Source: Kibdelosporangium aridum
GTDB lineage: Bacteria; Actinomycetota; Actinomycetes; Mycobacteriales; Pseudonocardiaceae
DNA length: 64,000 nt
Direction of reading: 5' to 3'
Assembly (NCBI RefSeq): GCF_900176515.1
Contig: NZ_FWXV01000001.1
Span: 434,001-498,000 of the forward strand
The number at the start of each line of letters is the position of its first letter. Position 1 is the first letter of the stretch. This document shows positions 26,135-35,288 of the stretch, piece after piece. A program made the position numbers and the translations under genes. The notes beneath the pieces were generated by a model. The model was given only the letters and a program-made list of their open reading frames with translations. It had not been told where the DNA came from and did no database searches.

Positions 26135-26950
26135 GTGCCGTACGCCAGCTACACCTACCAAGGCGCCGACCGAGTCGGCCGGGTCGACGGCGACACCCTG
26201 ATCCCGTTGGACTTGGCATCCCTGGGTTCCGCGGATGCCTTGCAGGCGGCGACCGAGCTTTCCGCACAGGCGGTCGCGGTGTCCGATGTCCATCTGCGCC
26301 CAGTGATCCCTCGCCCGGACAAGATCATCTGCGTCGGGCTGAACTACCACGCGCATGTCGGCGAGACAGGGCGTGAACTGCCGACCTACCCGGTGATGTT
26401 CACGAAGTTCGCCGGCAGCCTGATCGGCCCGCACGACGACATCGTCCTGCCGCCGGAGTCCGCGCAAGTGGACTATGAGGCGGAACTGACCGTCGTGATC
26501 GGCCGAGCGGGCCGCCGGATCCCGGTGGAGAAGGCATACGACCACGTCCTGGGCTACACGGTCGCCAACGACATCACCATGCGGGATTACCAATACAAGA
26601 CCCACCAGTGGTTGCAAGGCAAAACGTGGGACAACTCGACACCGTTGGGCCCGTACCTCGTGCTGCCGCAGGAGGTGGACCTGACGGCCGCGGGCGTACG
26701 GACCCGGCTGGGCGACAGGGTTCTGCAGGAGTCGGACACGTCCAAGCTGATCTTCGACATCCCCGCCCTGATCTCGACGATCTCGCAGTTCACCACGCTG
26801 CTGCCGGGAGACCTGATCCTGACCGGAACGCCCGGCGGCGTCGGCTACCGCCGCGACCCCCAGCTCTTCCTGCAGGACGGCGACGTGATCACCGTCGAGG
26901 TCGACGGGGTCGGCACCCTGACAAATCGAGTAGTCAGCGAGCAGCCATAG
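26135..26950 (+). CDS. Fumarylacetoacetate hydrolase family protein
   Basis: 271 residues, GTG start three bases after the dioxygenase stop. Conserved FAH core: IICVGLNYHAH, PVMFTKFAGSLIGP, VDYEAELTVVIG (metal Glu-Glu), YTVANDITMRDYQ, KTWDNSTPLGPYLV, and LLPGDLILTGTPGGVG. FAH-fold enzymes of catechol pathways act as 2-hydroxypentadienoate hydratases, oxaloacrotonate decarboxylases or C-C hydrolases. Which step it does here is not decidable from the sequence, but it is the natural last enzyme of this three-gene operon. Confidence 0.85.
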   Translation: MPYASYTYQGADRVGRVDGDTLIPLDLASLGSADALQAATELSAQAVAVSDVHLRPVIPRPDKIICVGLNYHAHVGETGRELPTYPVMFTKFAGSLIGPHDDIVLPPESAQVDYEAELTVVIGRAGRRIPVEKAYDHVLGYTVANDITMRDYQYKTHQWLQGKTWDNSTPLGPYLVLPQEVDLTAAGVRTRLGDRVLQESDTSKLIFDIPALISTISQFTTLLPGDLILTGTPGGVGYRRDPQLFLQDGDVITVEVDGVGTLTNRVVSEQP

Positions 26951-26961
26951 CCGGGACACTC

Positions 26962-27303
26962 GTGATAGCACCCGATGGCAGTGTGATCCGGGAGTTGAGC
27001 CGGTTCGACAACGACGCCGATCTCTATCGGTATCCGTTGGCGTTGTTGACAATGCCCAATGGGCGAACGGGAGTCGTGCATTGCCCCGAAGACAGCGGTC
27101 AGCTGGACATCGAGGACGCACTGCATGACGTGGGCACCGGTGACGTGCTGGCCGAATGGCCTGAGCTGGCGACGGGGGAGGCGAAATCCTCTCTGGTCGG
27201 GGATGGCTGGTTCTCAGGTCCGGCGACGATCGCGGTCGATCCGGTGAACTCGAGGTTCGCGCACACCGACGGTTCGGCGGTTACGGTCATTCAACTCGGG
27301 TGA
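26962..27303 (+). pseudogene. Truncated hypothetical protein fragment
   Basis: Frame in which a GTG at 26962 opens a 113-residue reading (VIAPDGSVIRELSR, YPLALLTMPNGRTGVVHCPE, ending FAHTDGSAVTVIQLG). It looks like the N-terminal part of a larger actinobacterial hypothetical protein with beta-propeller-like repeats (short DGS/DPVNSR turns) joined abruptly to its end. No ribosome site is visible. It could be a real short gene or the product of a deletion. It lies between the FAH gene and the NTPase gene. Confidence 0.4.
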
Positions 27304-27321
27304 AAACCCTAGAATCGGCCG

Positions 27322-29604
27322 GTGCGCCCGGAGGATGAACCCGATCCCGTAAACCTCGACGAATGGGCTGTGACGCGGGAAACGCTGTCCGCTTTGCTCT
27401 ACGAAGCGCTGCGGCAGCCGGAGATCGAGGCCGCGCTGGCCGAATCGGACATCACGGATCTCGAGGCCGGTCAGGCCGTGCTCGACGACCAGACGGTCCT
27501 TGCCCGGGTCCGGATGGAGCTGGATGAGGCGCGCCGCGGCCGGCATGAGACCAATACGTTCGGCGCCGGGAAGGACAGCACCGGTCGGTCCCGGCTGTCG
27601 TTGCGGGAGATCCGGCAGTTGCTGGTCGTGTTCCTGCTCGGGGTCGGATACCTGTCGTTGATGCGGGCGACGTGGGCGGACCTGGCATTCGTCGATCACG
27701 TTCTGGTGGTGATCGGGTTCGTCGCGACGATCGCCATCTCCGCGAGGATGGCCATCGCGCGGGTGCCTGAGATCCTGACCTACTTCGGTTTCGACGAACC
27801 GGAGGGCGTGGCCGACGACACCCTTGGGCTTGGCGAGCGGCGGAATGTCGTTCTGGTGACGTTGGTTGTGCCGGAGTTGATGCGGTACATCGAACGTCGC
27901 CGTACACGGGAGTACAGCACTACGTTGCGTTCCCGGCAGGTGACCAATCTCTATATCGACGACGAAGTCGACGTCGTCATCACCGAACCGGCGGAACGGC
28001 TTGTCCGTGCGCTCAAACGAGCGGGCTCCGGGGCGATTGCCTTGGCCGGGCAACGAGGAACCGGTAAGACCACCGCCATCCAAGCGATCCTGCAGGGGCG
28101 TTTCCAGTCACCGGACGGGCCTCCCTCGCTGACCGTCGTGGCGGCCGCCCCGGCCCTGTACGAAGCGCGTGATTTCGTGCTGCACTTGCATGCCTTGCTG
28201 TGCCACGCGGTTGTCGGCAAGATCGACGATCTGGTGCACAAGCGCCGCGAGGAATCGTGGGACAGCAAGGCAGAAGCGTGGGCCCGCACCGTGGCCATCC
28301 TGATCTCGATGGGCATGATCGCAGCCGCGGTGTTCGGCGGCAGTCAACTTTTAGGCATGACGGTCCCTGCGTTTCTGGAGGAACTCAGGCGGTCCGCAGT
28401 CGCGGTATGGAACGGATTCCCGGAAGCTGTCCCAGGCGTTTTCTTCGGCGGGTCGATACTGCGCGGGATCGTCCTCGTGGCCAGTGTGTTGGTCGCGGCG
28501 TACACCGTCAGGCTCGCGTTCTCCATACTGGTCGGCGTCTTGGAAGCGTTGCGCTGGGTGTGGCGCAGAATCAGCAGGCGCAGCCGGGACCCGCTGCGGG
28601 CCCTGAAAACGGAAGCGAAGGACCAGCTGCAGCGGATCCGCTTCCTGCAGACGTTCACCTCCGGCTGGTCCGGCAAGATCAGCACGCCGTTGAAGGGCGA
28701 GGCCGGCCGGACCTGGCAGGCCCAGCGTGCCGAGCAGCAGCTGACACACCCCGAAGTGGTCGAGAAGTTCCGGCAGTTCGCGCAGCGCAGTGCACAGGTT
28801 TTCATCCGGCACGGTGTGATCGACCGGATCGTGATCGCGATCGACGAGCTCGACAAGATCGGTGAGCCGGAGAAGGCGCACGAGTTCGTCAACGACATCA
28901 AAGGCGTTTTCGGTGTTCCCGGTTGTCTTTTCCTTGTCTCCGTGTCCGACGACGCCTTCACCACGTTCGAACAGCGTGGGATCGCCGTGCGGGACGCCTT
29001 CGACAGCGCGTTCGCCGAAATGATCCGGATGGAGCACTTCACGCTGGACGAAAGCAGGCATTGGATCGGCCGCCGCCTGCCCGGCGCGCCCGAGCAATTC
29101 ACCGTCCTGTGCCATTGCATGTCTGGTGGTCTGCCGCGTGACCTGCGGCGGTGCGTCGTGGAAATGCTCGACGTGTCCTTCGATCTCTACAACCCGCCGC
29201 TGTCCGCGGTCGTCGCCAGGATGGTCCGGCACGAGGTTGTGAAGAAAGCCCACGCGTTCGCCGGGACGGCCCGGGCGCAGGAAGTCGCCGACGGGCTTTC
29301 GGACCTGATGGCCGACCTGCTCACCGCACGGTCGGTGACCACGGCGGGGGAGATGATCGAACTCGCCGGCAGCCTGAGCAAGACCGACGAGAGCTATCCC
29401 CGGTTACGCGCGCAGAGCAGCACGTTTCTGCTGTTCTGCGCCACGGTCCTTGAGGTGTTCACCGACGAGCTGGACGAGGAGGCGTTGCGGGACACCAAGG
29501 TTGAGACGCTGGCAACGGTCCGTCAGCAGATGGCGGTCGAGCCACAGGTCGCCAGGCGTTTGCTGCTCACGTTCCGGAAAGAGCAAGGACTGGAGCTAGG
29601 CTGA
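27322..29604 (+). CDS. KAP-like membrane P-loop NTPase
   Basis: 760 residues from a GTG at 27322. Walker A GQRGTGKTT is at residues about 243-250 and Walker B IVIAIDEL at about 503-510. Two hydrophobic helices lie before Walker A (about 94-112 and 125-145). More lie between Walker A and B (about 323-342 and 382-407). Membrane helices inserted inside the NTPase domain are the hallmark of KAP NTPases. A ring or scaffold at the membrane is the usual interpretation; some KAP proteins occur in anti-phage islands. Nothing else defence-like adjoins it. Confidence 0.7.
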   Translation: MRPEDEPDPVNLDEWAVTRETLSALLYEALRQPEIEAALAESDITDLEAGQAVLDDQTVLARVRMELDEARRGRHETNTFGAGKDSTGRSRLSLREIRQLLVVFLLGVGYLSLMRATWADLAFVDHVLVVIGFVATIAISARMAIARVPEILTYFGFDEPEGVADDTLGLGERRNVVLVTLVVPELMRYIERRRTREYSTTLRSRQVTNLYIDDEVDVVITEPAERLVRALKRAGSGAIALAGQRGTGKTTAIQAILQGRFQSPDGPPSLTVVAAAPALYEARDFVLHLHALLCHAVVGKIDDLVHKRREESWDSKAEAWARTVAILISMGMIAAAVFGGSQLLGMTVPAFLEELRRSAVAVWNGFPEAVPGVFFGGSILRGIVLVASVLVAAYTVRLAFSILVGVLEALRWVWRRISRRSRDPLRALKTEAKDQLQRIRFLQTFTSGWSGKISTPLKGEAGRTWQAQRAEQQLTHPEVVEKFRQFAQRSAQVFIRHGVIDRIVIAIDELDKIGEPEKAHEFVNDIKGVFGVPGCLFLVSVSDDAFTTFEQRGIAVRDAFDSAFAEMIRMEHFTLDESRHWIGRRLPGAPEQFTVLCHCMSGGLPRDLRRCVVEMLDVSFDLYNPPLSAVVARMVRHEVVKKAHAFAGTARAQEVADGLSDLMADLLTARSVTTAGEMIELAGSLSKTDESYPRLRAQSSTFLLFCATVLEVFTDELDEEALRDTKVETLATVRQQMAVEPQVARRLLLTFRKEQGLELG

Positions 29605-29643
29605 AGGCGTTCTCCGCGGAACAGGCACGCGCTGGGGGAAACA

Positions 29644-32600
29644 GTGACGGCAGTCGAGTTCGGTCTGCTCGGCGCGATCGAGGCGCGCATCGACGGCCAG
29701 CAGATCGAGCTGGGTCATGCGCGGCAACGACATGTCCTTGCTGCGCTGCTCGTCGACGCCGACCGGTTGGTGCCCATCGCGGATCTTGCCGCCCGCATCT
29801 GGGGTGAGCAGACGCCACACAGCGGTCTCACGCCCCTGTACGGCTATCTGTCCCGGCTAAGACATGTGCTCGCACCCGCCGAGCGGAGTGTCCGGATTGT
29901 CCGGCAACCGGGCGGATACATGGCCGCGGTCAACCCAGCGAACGTTGACCTGCACCGTTTCCGGCAGCTGATGGCACGCGCACGAAGCACCGACGAGCCG
30001 ACGCGGGCGATGGGTTTGTTCCATGAGGCGTTGGCGTTGTGGCGCGGCGAACCGTTCGCGAGTTTCGACAATCCGTGGTTCAACAGCCAGCGCGTGGCGT
30101 TGTTGCGGGAACGGGAGTCCGCTGAGTTCGACTTGCGTGACCTGCGACTGCGTTGCGGCCAGCACGCCGAGGTCCTGACCGAGGTGAGTGGGGCCTTCGA
30201 GGCAGACCCGTTGAACGAGCGCGTGGCCGGTCAGTTGATGCTCGCGCTGTACCGGCAAGGCCAGTCGGCTGAGGCGTTGACGTGTTACGACCGGATGCGC
30301 TCCCGGCTGGCCGACGAGCTGGGCGTGCCGCCGAGTCCGCAGCTGCAGCGGCTCTACCAGCGGATTCTTGAGGCCGACCCGGAACTCGTGCCGACCGCGC
30401 TGCCTGCCTCCGGTGAGCGGGCGCCCGCTGTGCAAGCAAGGGCTTGGTCGGCGCCGGCGTTGCTGCCGCCGAGCGTTCCCGACTTCACCGGCCGGATGGC
30501 CGAGATCGCCTCGCTGTGCAAGCACTTGACCGACGACTGGGGCTCGGCATCGTCCGTCACCACGATCGTCGGCATGGGCGGTATCGGGAAGACCGCGCTG
30601 AGCGTGCACGTCGCCCAGAACACGGGCGCGTCCTACACCGACGGCCAGCTCTGGGCGAACCTTCGTGGCGCCAGCGACACCCCGGCGAAGTCCACCGATG
30701 TGCTCGCGCGATTCCTGCGTGCGCTGGGTGTTCCGGATCGGGCGATTCCCGCCGACCCGGATGAGCGCATGGAGACGTACCGCACGCTGGTGAACGGCCG
30801 GAAGATCCTGATCGTGCTGGACGACGCCGCCTCCGAGGAACAGGTCCGGCCGCTGCTGCCAGGGACTCCGACGTGCGCGGTGGTGATCACCAGCCGCGCC
30901 AGGCTGGTCGGGCTGGAAGGCGCGCACCGCATCGACCTCGACGTGTTCGCCACCGACGAGGCCATCGACCTGTTCACCCAGATCGTCGGCGAAGACCGGG
31001 TCACGCCTGAACTCTCGGCGGCGACCGAGATCGTCGAACTCTGCGGCGGACTGCCGCTGGCTGTCCGGATCGCGGGCGCACGCCTGGCAGCCAGACCCGC
31101 GTGGCGGTTGGCGCACCTCGCCGAGATGCTCAGCGACGAACGTCGCCGGCTGGACCAGCTTTCAGCGGGTGATCTTGCGGTCCGCGCCTCACTCGCGTTG
31201 AGCTACCGAGGCCTCGATGATTTGCCGCGCAGGCTCTTTCGTCTGCTCGGACTGTTCAGCGCGCCGGATTTCCCACCATGGCTGGCGTCCATGGTGCTGG
31301 AGTGCCCGGTGCACGAGGCCACTGAGTACGCCGAGGCGTTGGTCGACGCCCAGCTTCTCGCCACGTCCGGCACGGATGCCGCGGGGCAGTACCGATACCG
31401 GTTCCACGACCTGGTCAGGTTGTTCGCGGCGGAACGCGCCGCCGATGAGGAGACCGCGGAAAGCCGGACCCGTGCACTGGAACAGGGGATGGGTGGCTGG
31501 CTCGGACTTGCTGAGCGGATGTCGGCGTTGGTGCCCGGTCCGTGTTTCGCGCCGATCGCCAGCCCGGCGCCCCGCCCGCCGACGGACCATCTGCTCGAGG
31601 ACTTCCGGCCGGAGTGGGCGGCGAACTGGTTCGACGCGGAGCGGGGCGCGCTGTTGTCGACTGTCCGCCAGGCCTGTCGCCTCGGCATGACGGACTTCGC
31701 GTTCGACCTGGCGCAGCGGATGGAGAAGTACTTCGACGTCCGCGGGATGTACACCGACTGGATCGCGCTCAACACCCAGGTGATGGCGCTGTGCCAGGAA
31801 TCCGGCAACGCGTTGGGCGAAGCGGTCATGCTTCGCGGCCTCATCGACGTCACGACCTGGGCCGACGTCTCGCACGAAGACGCGATGGCACGTCAGTACG
31901 ACGAATCGCTCAGGCTCAGGGAGATGTTCACCGAACTTGGCCTGCCCCAAGGAGTCGCGGACGCGGCACTGATGGGTTCGTGGTCGTTGACCGCGAACGC
32001 CGCCTACACCGATGCGATCACCTTGGCCGACGAGGCACTGCGGCTCGCGACCGAGTCCGGGCATCTCGGGGGTCAGGCCAGGGCTGAGCTATCGCTTGCT
32101 CTGGCGTACTTCGAGAACCGGGACGTGCTGGTCGCGATCGGCCACGCCGACAACGCACTCGTCAAGGCCCGTGAACTCGGCAACACCCGATGCATCGCCA
32201 CCGCCTTGCAGTTCGCCGGGATCGGTTACCGCGTGATCGGCGACTTCGACGTCAGCAAACAGATGCTGGACGAGTCGCTCGAGCTCTCCCGGTCCTCTCG
32301 CGACTACTACACCGAGGTGCTCACGTTGCTGGCGTTGGCACGGTTGTACTTCAACACCGGTGACCCCGAGGCACGTCCGACCGCCGAGGCGGCGATTTCG
32401 CTCAGTCGCGACTACAACATGAGCCACCACCTCGGCGAGGCGCTGGAGATCCTCGGCTCGATCGAAATCGCCGACGGCCGCCCGGCCAAGGCCATTCCGT
32501 ACCTCGAGGAGTCCGTCGCGCTCTGGCGCACCCGCGGCTGGCATTCCTTCCACGCGACCGCGCTGACCAGCCTCGGCAAGGCGTACACGGACGTCGACCC

Positions 32601-32700
32601 GCGGGCCGCGCGGGCGGCGTTCCGTGCCGCGCATGATCTTTTCGTCCAGGTCGGGAACATCGACCAGGCGACCGAAGTCGCCCGGCTCGCGGAGTTATAG
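29644..32700 (+). CDS. SARP-type regulator with BTAD, NB-ARC and TPR domains
   Basis: 1018 residues, GTG start. Residues 1-90: OmpR-like winged helix (FGLLGAIEARIDGQQIELG, WGEQTPHSG). About 95-240: bacterial transcriptional activation domain (RLRCGQHAEVLTEVSGAF, ADELGVPPSPQLQRLYQRIL). P-loop GMGGIGKT at about 310-317 opens an NB-ARC domain (LIVLDDAASEEQVRPLLPG, LPLAVRIAGARLA). Residues about 690-1018 are tetratricopeptide-like helices. Such AfsR/DnrI relatives activate specialised-metabolism genes. Its stop overlaps the end of the convergent transporter pseudogene. Confidence 0.9.
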   Translation: MTAVEFGLLGAIEARIDGQQIELGHARQRHVLAALLVDADRLVPIADLAARIWGEQTPHSGLTPLYGYLSRLRHVLAPAERSVRIVRQPGGYMAAVNPANVDLHRFRQLMARARSTDEPTRAMGLFHEALALWRGEPFASFDNPWFNSQRVALLRERESAEFDLRDLRLRCGQHAEVLTEVSGAFEADPLNERVAGQLMLALYRQGQSAEALTCYDRMRSRLADELGVPPSPQLQRLYQRILEADPELVPTALPASGERAPAVQARAWSAPALLPPSVPDFTGRMAEIASLCKHLTDDWGSASSVTTIVGMGGIGKTALSVHVAQNTGASYTDGQLWANLRGASDTPAKSTDVLARFLRALGVPDRAIPADPDERMETYRTLVNGRKILIVLDDAASEEQVRPLLPGTPTCAVVITSRARLVGLEGAHRIDLDVFATDEAIDLFTQIVGEDRVTPELSAATEIVELCGGLPLAVRIAGARLAARPAWRLAHLAEMLSDERRRLDQLSAGDLAVRASLALSYRGLDDLPRRLFRLLGLFSAPDFPPWLASMVLECPVHEATEYAEALVDAQLLATSGTDAAGQYRYRFHDLVRLFAAERAADEETAESRTRALEQGMGGWLGLAERMSALVPGPCFAPIASPAPRPPTDHLLEDFRPEWAANWFDAERGALLSTVRQACRLGMTDFAFDLAQRMEKYFDVRGMYTDWIALNTQVMALCQESGNALGEAVMLRGLIDVTTWADVSHEDAMARQYDESLRLREMFTELGLPQGVADAALMGSWSLTANAAYTDAITLADEALRLATESGHLGGQARAELSLALAYFENRDVLVAIGHADNALVKARELGNTRCIATALQFAGIGYRVIGDFDVSKQMLDESLELSRSSRDYYTEVLTLLALARLYFNTGDPEARPTAEAAISLSRDYNMSHHLGEALEILGSIEIADGRPAKAIPYLEESVALWRTRGWHSFHATALTSLGKAYTDVDPRAARAAFRAAHDLFVQVGNIDQATEVARLAEL

Positions 32701-33937
32701 CCAGCCAGGAGCGACGAAGATGATCCACGTCGCCGTCGGCGCGATCGCGCACATGCTGAACCCCCACACCATCAGGCGCCGGAAGACCCGGTCACGCTCG
32801 GCCTCCGGTGAGTTGGCCACGACAAGAGACGAGCGCTCCGATCAGGCAGATGATGATGGCCGCGAGCAAAGGCGCACCGATCGTGGTGACCGCGTTGCCC
32901 AGCCAGTCGATCGTCCCGACGCGTTCCATCAACGACACGTACGTGACGATGCCGCAGATCAGCAGCACAGTCGGCCAGGCGACCTGACCGACAGCGGCCT
33001 TGGCTGAACTCGGGCACACAATGGACAGCAGCGCCGCGACGGTCAGTGCGGTGAAACCAACGTCGAGGCCGAACGCCAGCGCACCGACCGCGAGGCCGGC
33101 CAGCCCGATCAGCGTGCAGATTCCCTCACGGGTCAACGGCTTCGGCCGCTCGACTGTCTCATCGCGGCTGCCCGGTTCGATGGAGTCCCCGCAACCGGTG
33201 CCGGGCTTCCGTTCGGCAGCCTCCTCGGTTGCCGTCGACACGAGGCCCTCGGTCCGGGTGACGTCTTCGACGTGCGCGGAAACCGGTGTGGCGACCGCGG
33301 CTCGTGCAGGGGTCAAGCTGATCGCGGTTGCCTTGCGGCGCATCAGTTCCCGGCCGCCGAAGATGAAGAAGACGATGACCGACAGCGTCAGGTTGAACAG
33401 GAACGACGACACGAACAGCAGGCTCGGGTTGCTCGGCAGGTTGTTGCGCCCCACGACTCCGTTGACGATGCTGCCGAAGATGCTCATCGGGGAGAAGCCA
33501 CCTGCGCTGGCCCCGTTGATGATCAGCAGTCCCATCAGGACCGGGTTGATCCGGTAACGCGCGGCGAAGCCCATGCCGATCGGCGCGATGATGGCCACCG
33601 CCGCGGGAACCACGGCCCCGACTGCGGTGAGTACCGCGGTGACAAGGAACATCACCCACGGGATGAGGGCGATTCGCCCGCCGACAGCCCGAACTGCGAC
33701 TTGGACCAGCCAGTCGACCGTGCCGTTGCCTTTGGCGATGGCGATGGCGAACAGCAACGTGACGCCGACCAGAATGATGAAGAGGTCACCGGGGAAGCCG
33801 GCGACGATGTCGTCGGTGCTCTCCCCGACGAACGCGGTGCCCACCACGAACGCGGCCACGAAGGCCAACGCTCCCATGTGGACGGGTAAGACCGTGGCTG
33901 TCAGGAACACCAACGCGAGTGTCACGACCGTGATCAT
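32695..33937 (-). pseudogene. SLC13/DASS-type transporter with internal out-of-frame deletion
   Basis: From the ATG at 33937 (MITVVTLALVFLTATVLP) about 380 residues of a multi-helix SLC13-type anion transporter follow, up to GAPLLAAIIICLIGALVS. The reading then leaves the family and stops at 32794. In the next frame the true C-terminus continues from LVVANSPEAERDRVFRR, then LMVWGFSMCAIAPTATW, to a stop at 32695. The missing part would hold a pair of helices and the second SNT-type substrate/sodium motif, about 50 residues. Frame and length are both broken, so the protein is very likely non-functional. Upstream of the glyoxylate genes, divergent. Confidence 0.75.
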
Positions 33938-34083
33938 TTCCGTAAAACGAGTATTACGCGCGTCACATATGCGCGTCAACCGCCTCGACGAGACCAGTCC
34001 TGAGGTCTACGCTTTCGACTAGCGACATTGTATTTCCACATTATGGATTTGTTATCAGAGTTCACTGAGCGTGCGGAGGACTC

Positions 34084-35250
34084 ATGACCTACGCGTCCGG
34101 TCGTCACTTCCTACAGATCCCAGGGCCCACCAACGTTCCCGACCCGGTGCTGCGGGCGATGTCGGCGCCGACGATCGACCACCGGGGGCCCGAATTCGCC
34201 GAACTGGGCCGGGAACTGTTGCGGGACATCAAGCCGGTGTTCGGCACGACAGGCCCAGTGATCATGTATCCCGCGACCGGAACCGGTGCGTGGGAAGCGG
34301 CTCTGGTCAACACGCTGAGCCCGGGCGACAAGGTGCTGTGCTTCGAGACCGGCCACTTCGCCACCCTCTGGCAGGAGATGGCCCATGGCTTCGGTCTCGA
34401 GGTCGACTTCGTGCTCGGCGACTGGCGGCACGGGGCGAGCCCGGAGATCGTCGCGGAGAAACTCGCCGCCGACACCGCGCATGAGATCAAGGCAGTGTGC
34501 GTGGTGCACAACGAAACCTCCACGGGTGTCACCAGCCGGGTCGGCGACATCCGGGCGGCGATCGACGACGCCGATCACCCTGCGCTGCTGTTGGTCGACA
34601 CGATCTCGTCGCTGGGGTCCATCGACTACCGGCACGACGAGTGGAAGGTCGACGTCACGGTCGCCGGATCGCAGAAGGGACTCATGCTGCCGCCAGGCAT
34701 GAGTTTCAACGCGGTCAGCGAGAAAGCGTTGGCAGCGAGCAAAACCGCCCGTCTGCCGCGGACGTTCTGGGACTGGCAGCCGATGCTCGCCGCCAACGAG
34801 CGCGGCTTGTTCCCGTACACACCCAACACAAACCTGATGTACGGGCTCAAGGAAGCCTTGCGCCTGCTCTACGAGGAAGGCCTGCCGAACGTCTTCGCCC
34901 GCCATGCCCGGCATGCGGCGGCCACCAGGGCAGCGGTACGCGGCTGGGGCTTGGAGGTGTTGTGCCTCGACGAGCGTGAGCACTCCGGGTCCTTGACCGC
35001 GGTGCTTGTGCCAGAGGGTGTCGACGCGGACAAAGTGCGGGCCGTCATCCTCGACCGGTTTGACATGTCGTTGGGTGCGGGTCTGGGCAAACTGGCTGGG
35101 AAGGTGTTCCGGATCGGCCATCTCGGCGCCTTCAACGATCTCACGCTCGCCGGCACGCTCGCCGGTGTCCACATGGGACTGGTGTTGTCCGGGGTCCGGA
35201 TCGACGCGCGGGGGATGGACGCCGCGCTGGAGGTGCTGCAGTCCGACTGA
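34084..35250 (+). CDS. Serine-glyoxylate aminotransferase-type PLP enzyme
   Basis: 388 residues, class V aminotransferase. Substrate-binding start FLQIPGPTNVPDPVLRAM, HNETSTGVTSRV, LLVDTISSLGSIDYR (PLP Asp), and VTVAGSQKGLMLPPGM with the Schiff-base Lys. Enzymes of this group transfer an amino group between serine and glyoxylate (or alanine and glyoxylate), giving hydroxypyruvate and glycine. Position next to a glycolate-oxidase-like gene and glycerate kinase supports this. It is 38 bp upstream of the chimeric oxidase gene. Confidence 0.85.
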   Translation: MTYASGRHFLQIPGPTNVPDPVLRAMSAPTIDHRGPEFAELGRELLRDIKPVFGTTGPVIMYPATGTGAWEAALVNTLSPGDKVLCFETGHFATLWQEMAHGFGLEVDFVLGDWRHGASPEIVAEKLAADTAHEIKAVCVVHNETSTGVTSRVGDIRAAIDDADHPALLLVDTISSLGSIDYRHDEWKVDVTVAGSQKGLMLPPGMSFNAVSEKALAASKTARLPRTFWDWQPMLAANERGLFPYTPNTNLMYGLKEALRLLYEEGLPNVFARHARHAAATRAAVRGWGLEVLCLDEREHSGSLTAVLVPEGVDADKVRAVILDRFDMSLGAGLGKLAGKVFRIGHLGAFNDLTLAGTLAGVHMGLVLSGVRIDARGMDAALEVLQSD

Positions 35251-35288
35251 CCGAACCTGTTCGCAACGACGCGAGAGGAATGACCACA

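Noticed and set aside
27322-32700. Anti-phage island made of the KAP-like NTPase and the SARP regulator
   Set aside because: No nuclease, restriction or other defence gene adjoins; the SARP gene is of the metabolism-regulator type. The pairing is by position only.
32690-32830. Programmed frameshift in the SLC13-type transporter
   Set aside because: About 50 residues of a core motif are missing as well as the frame, so a shift alone would not restore the protein. No slippery sequence is visible.
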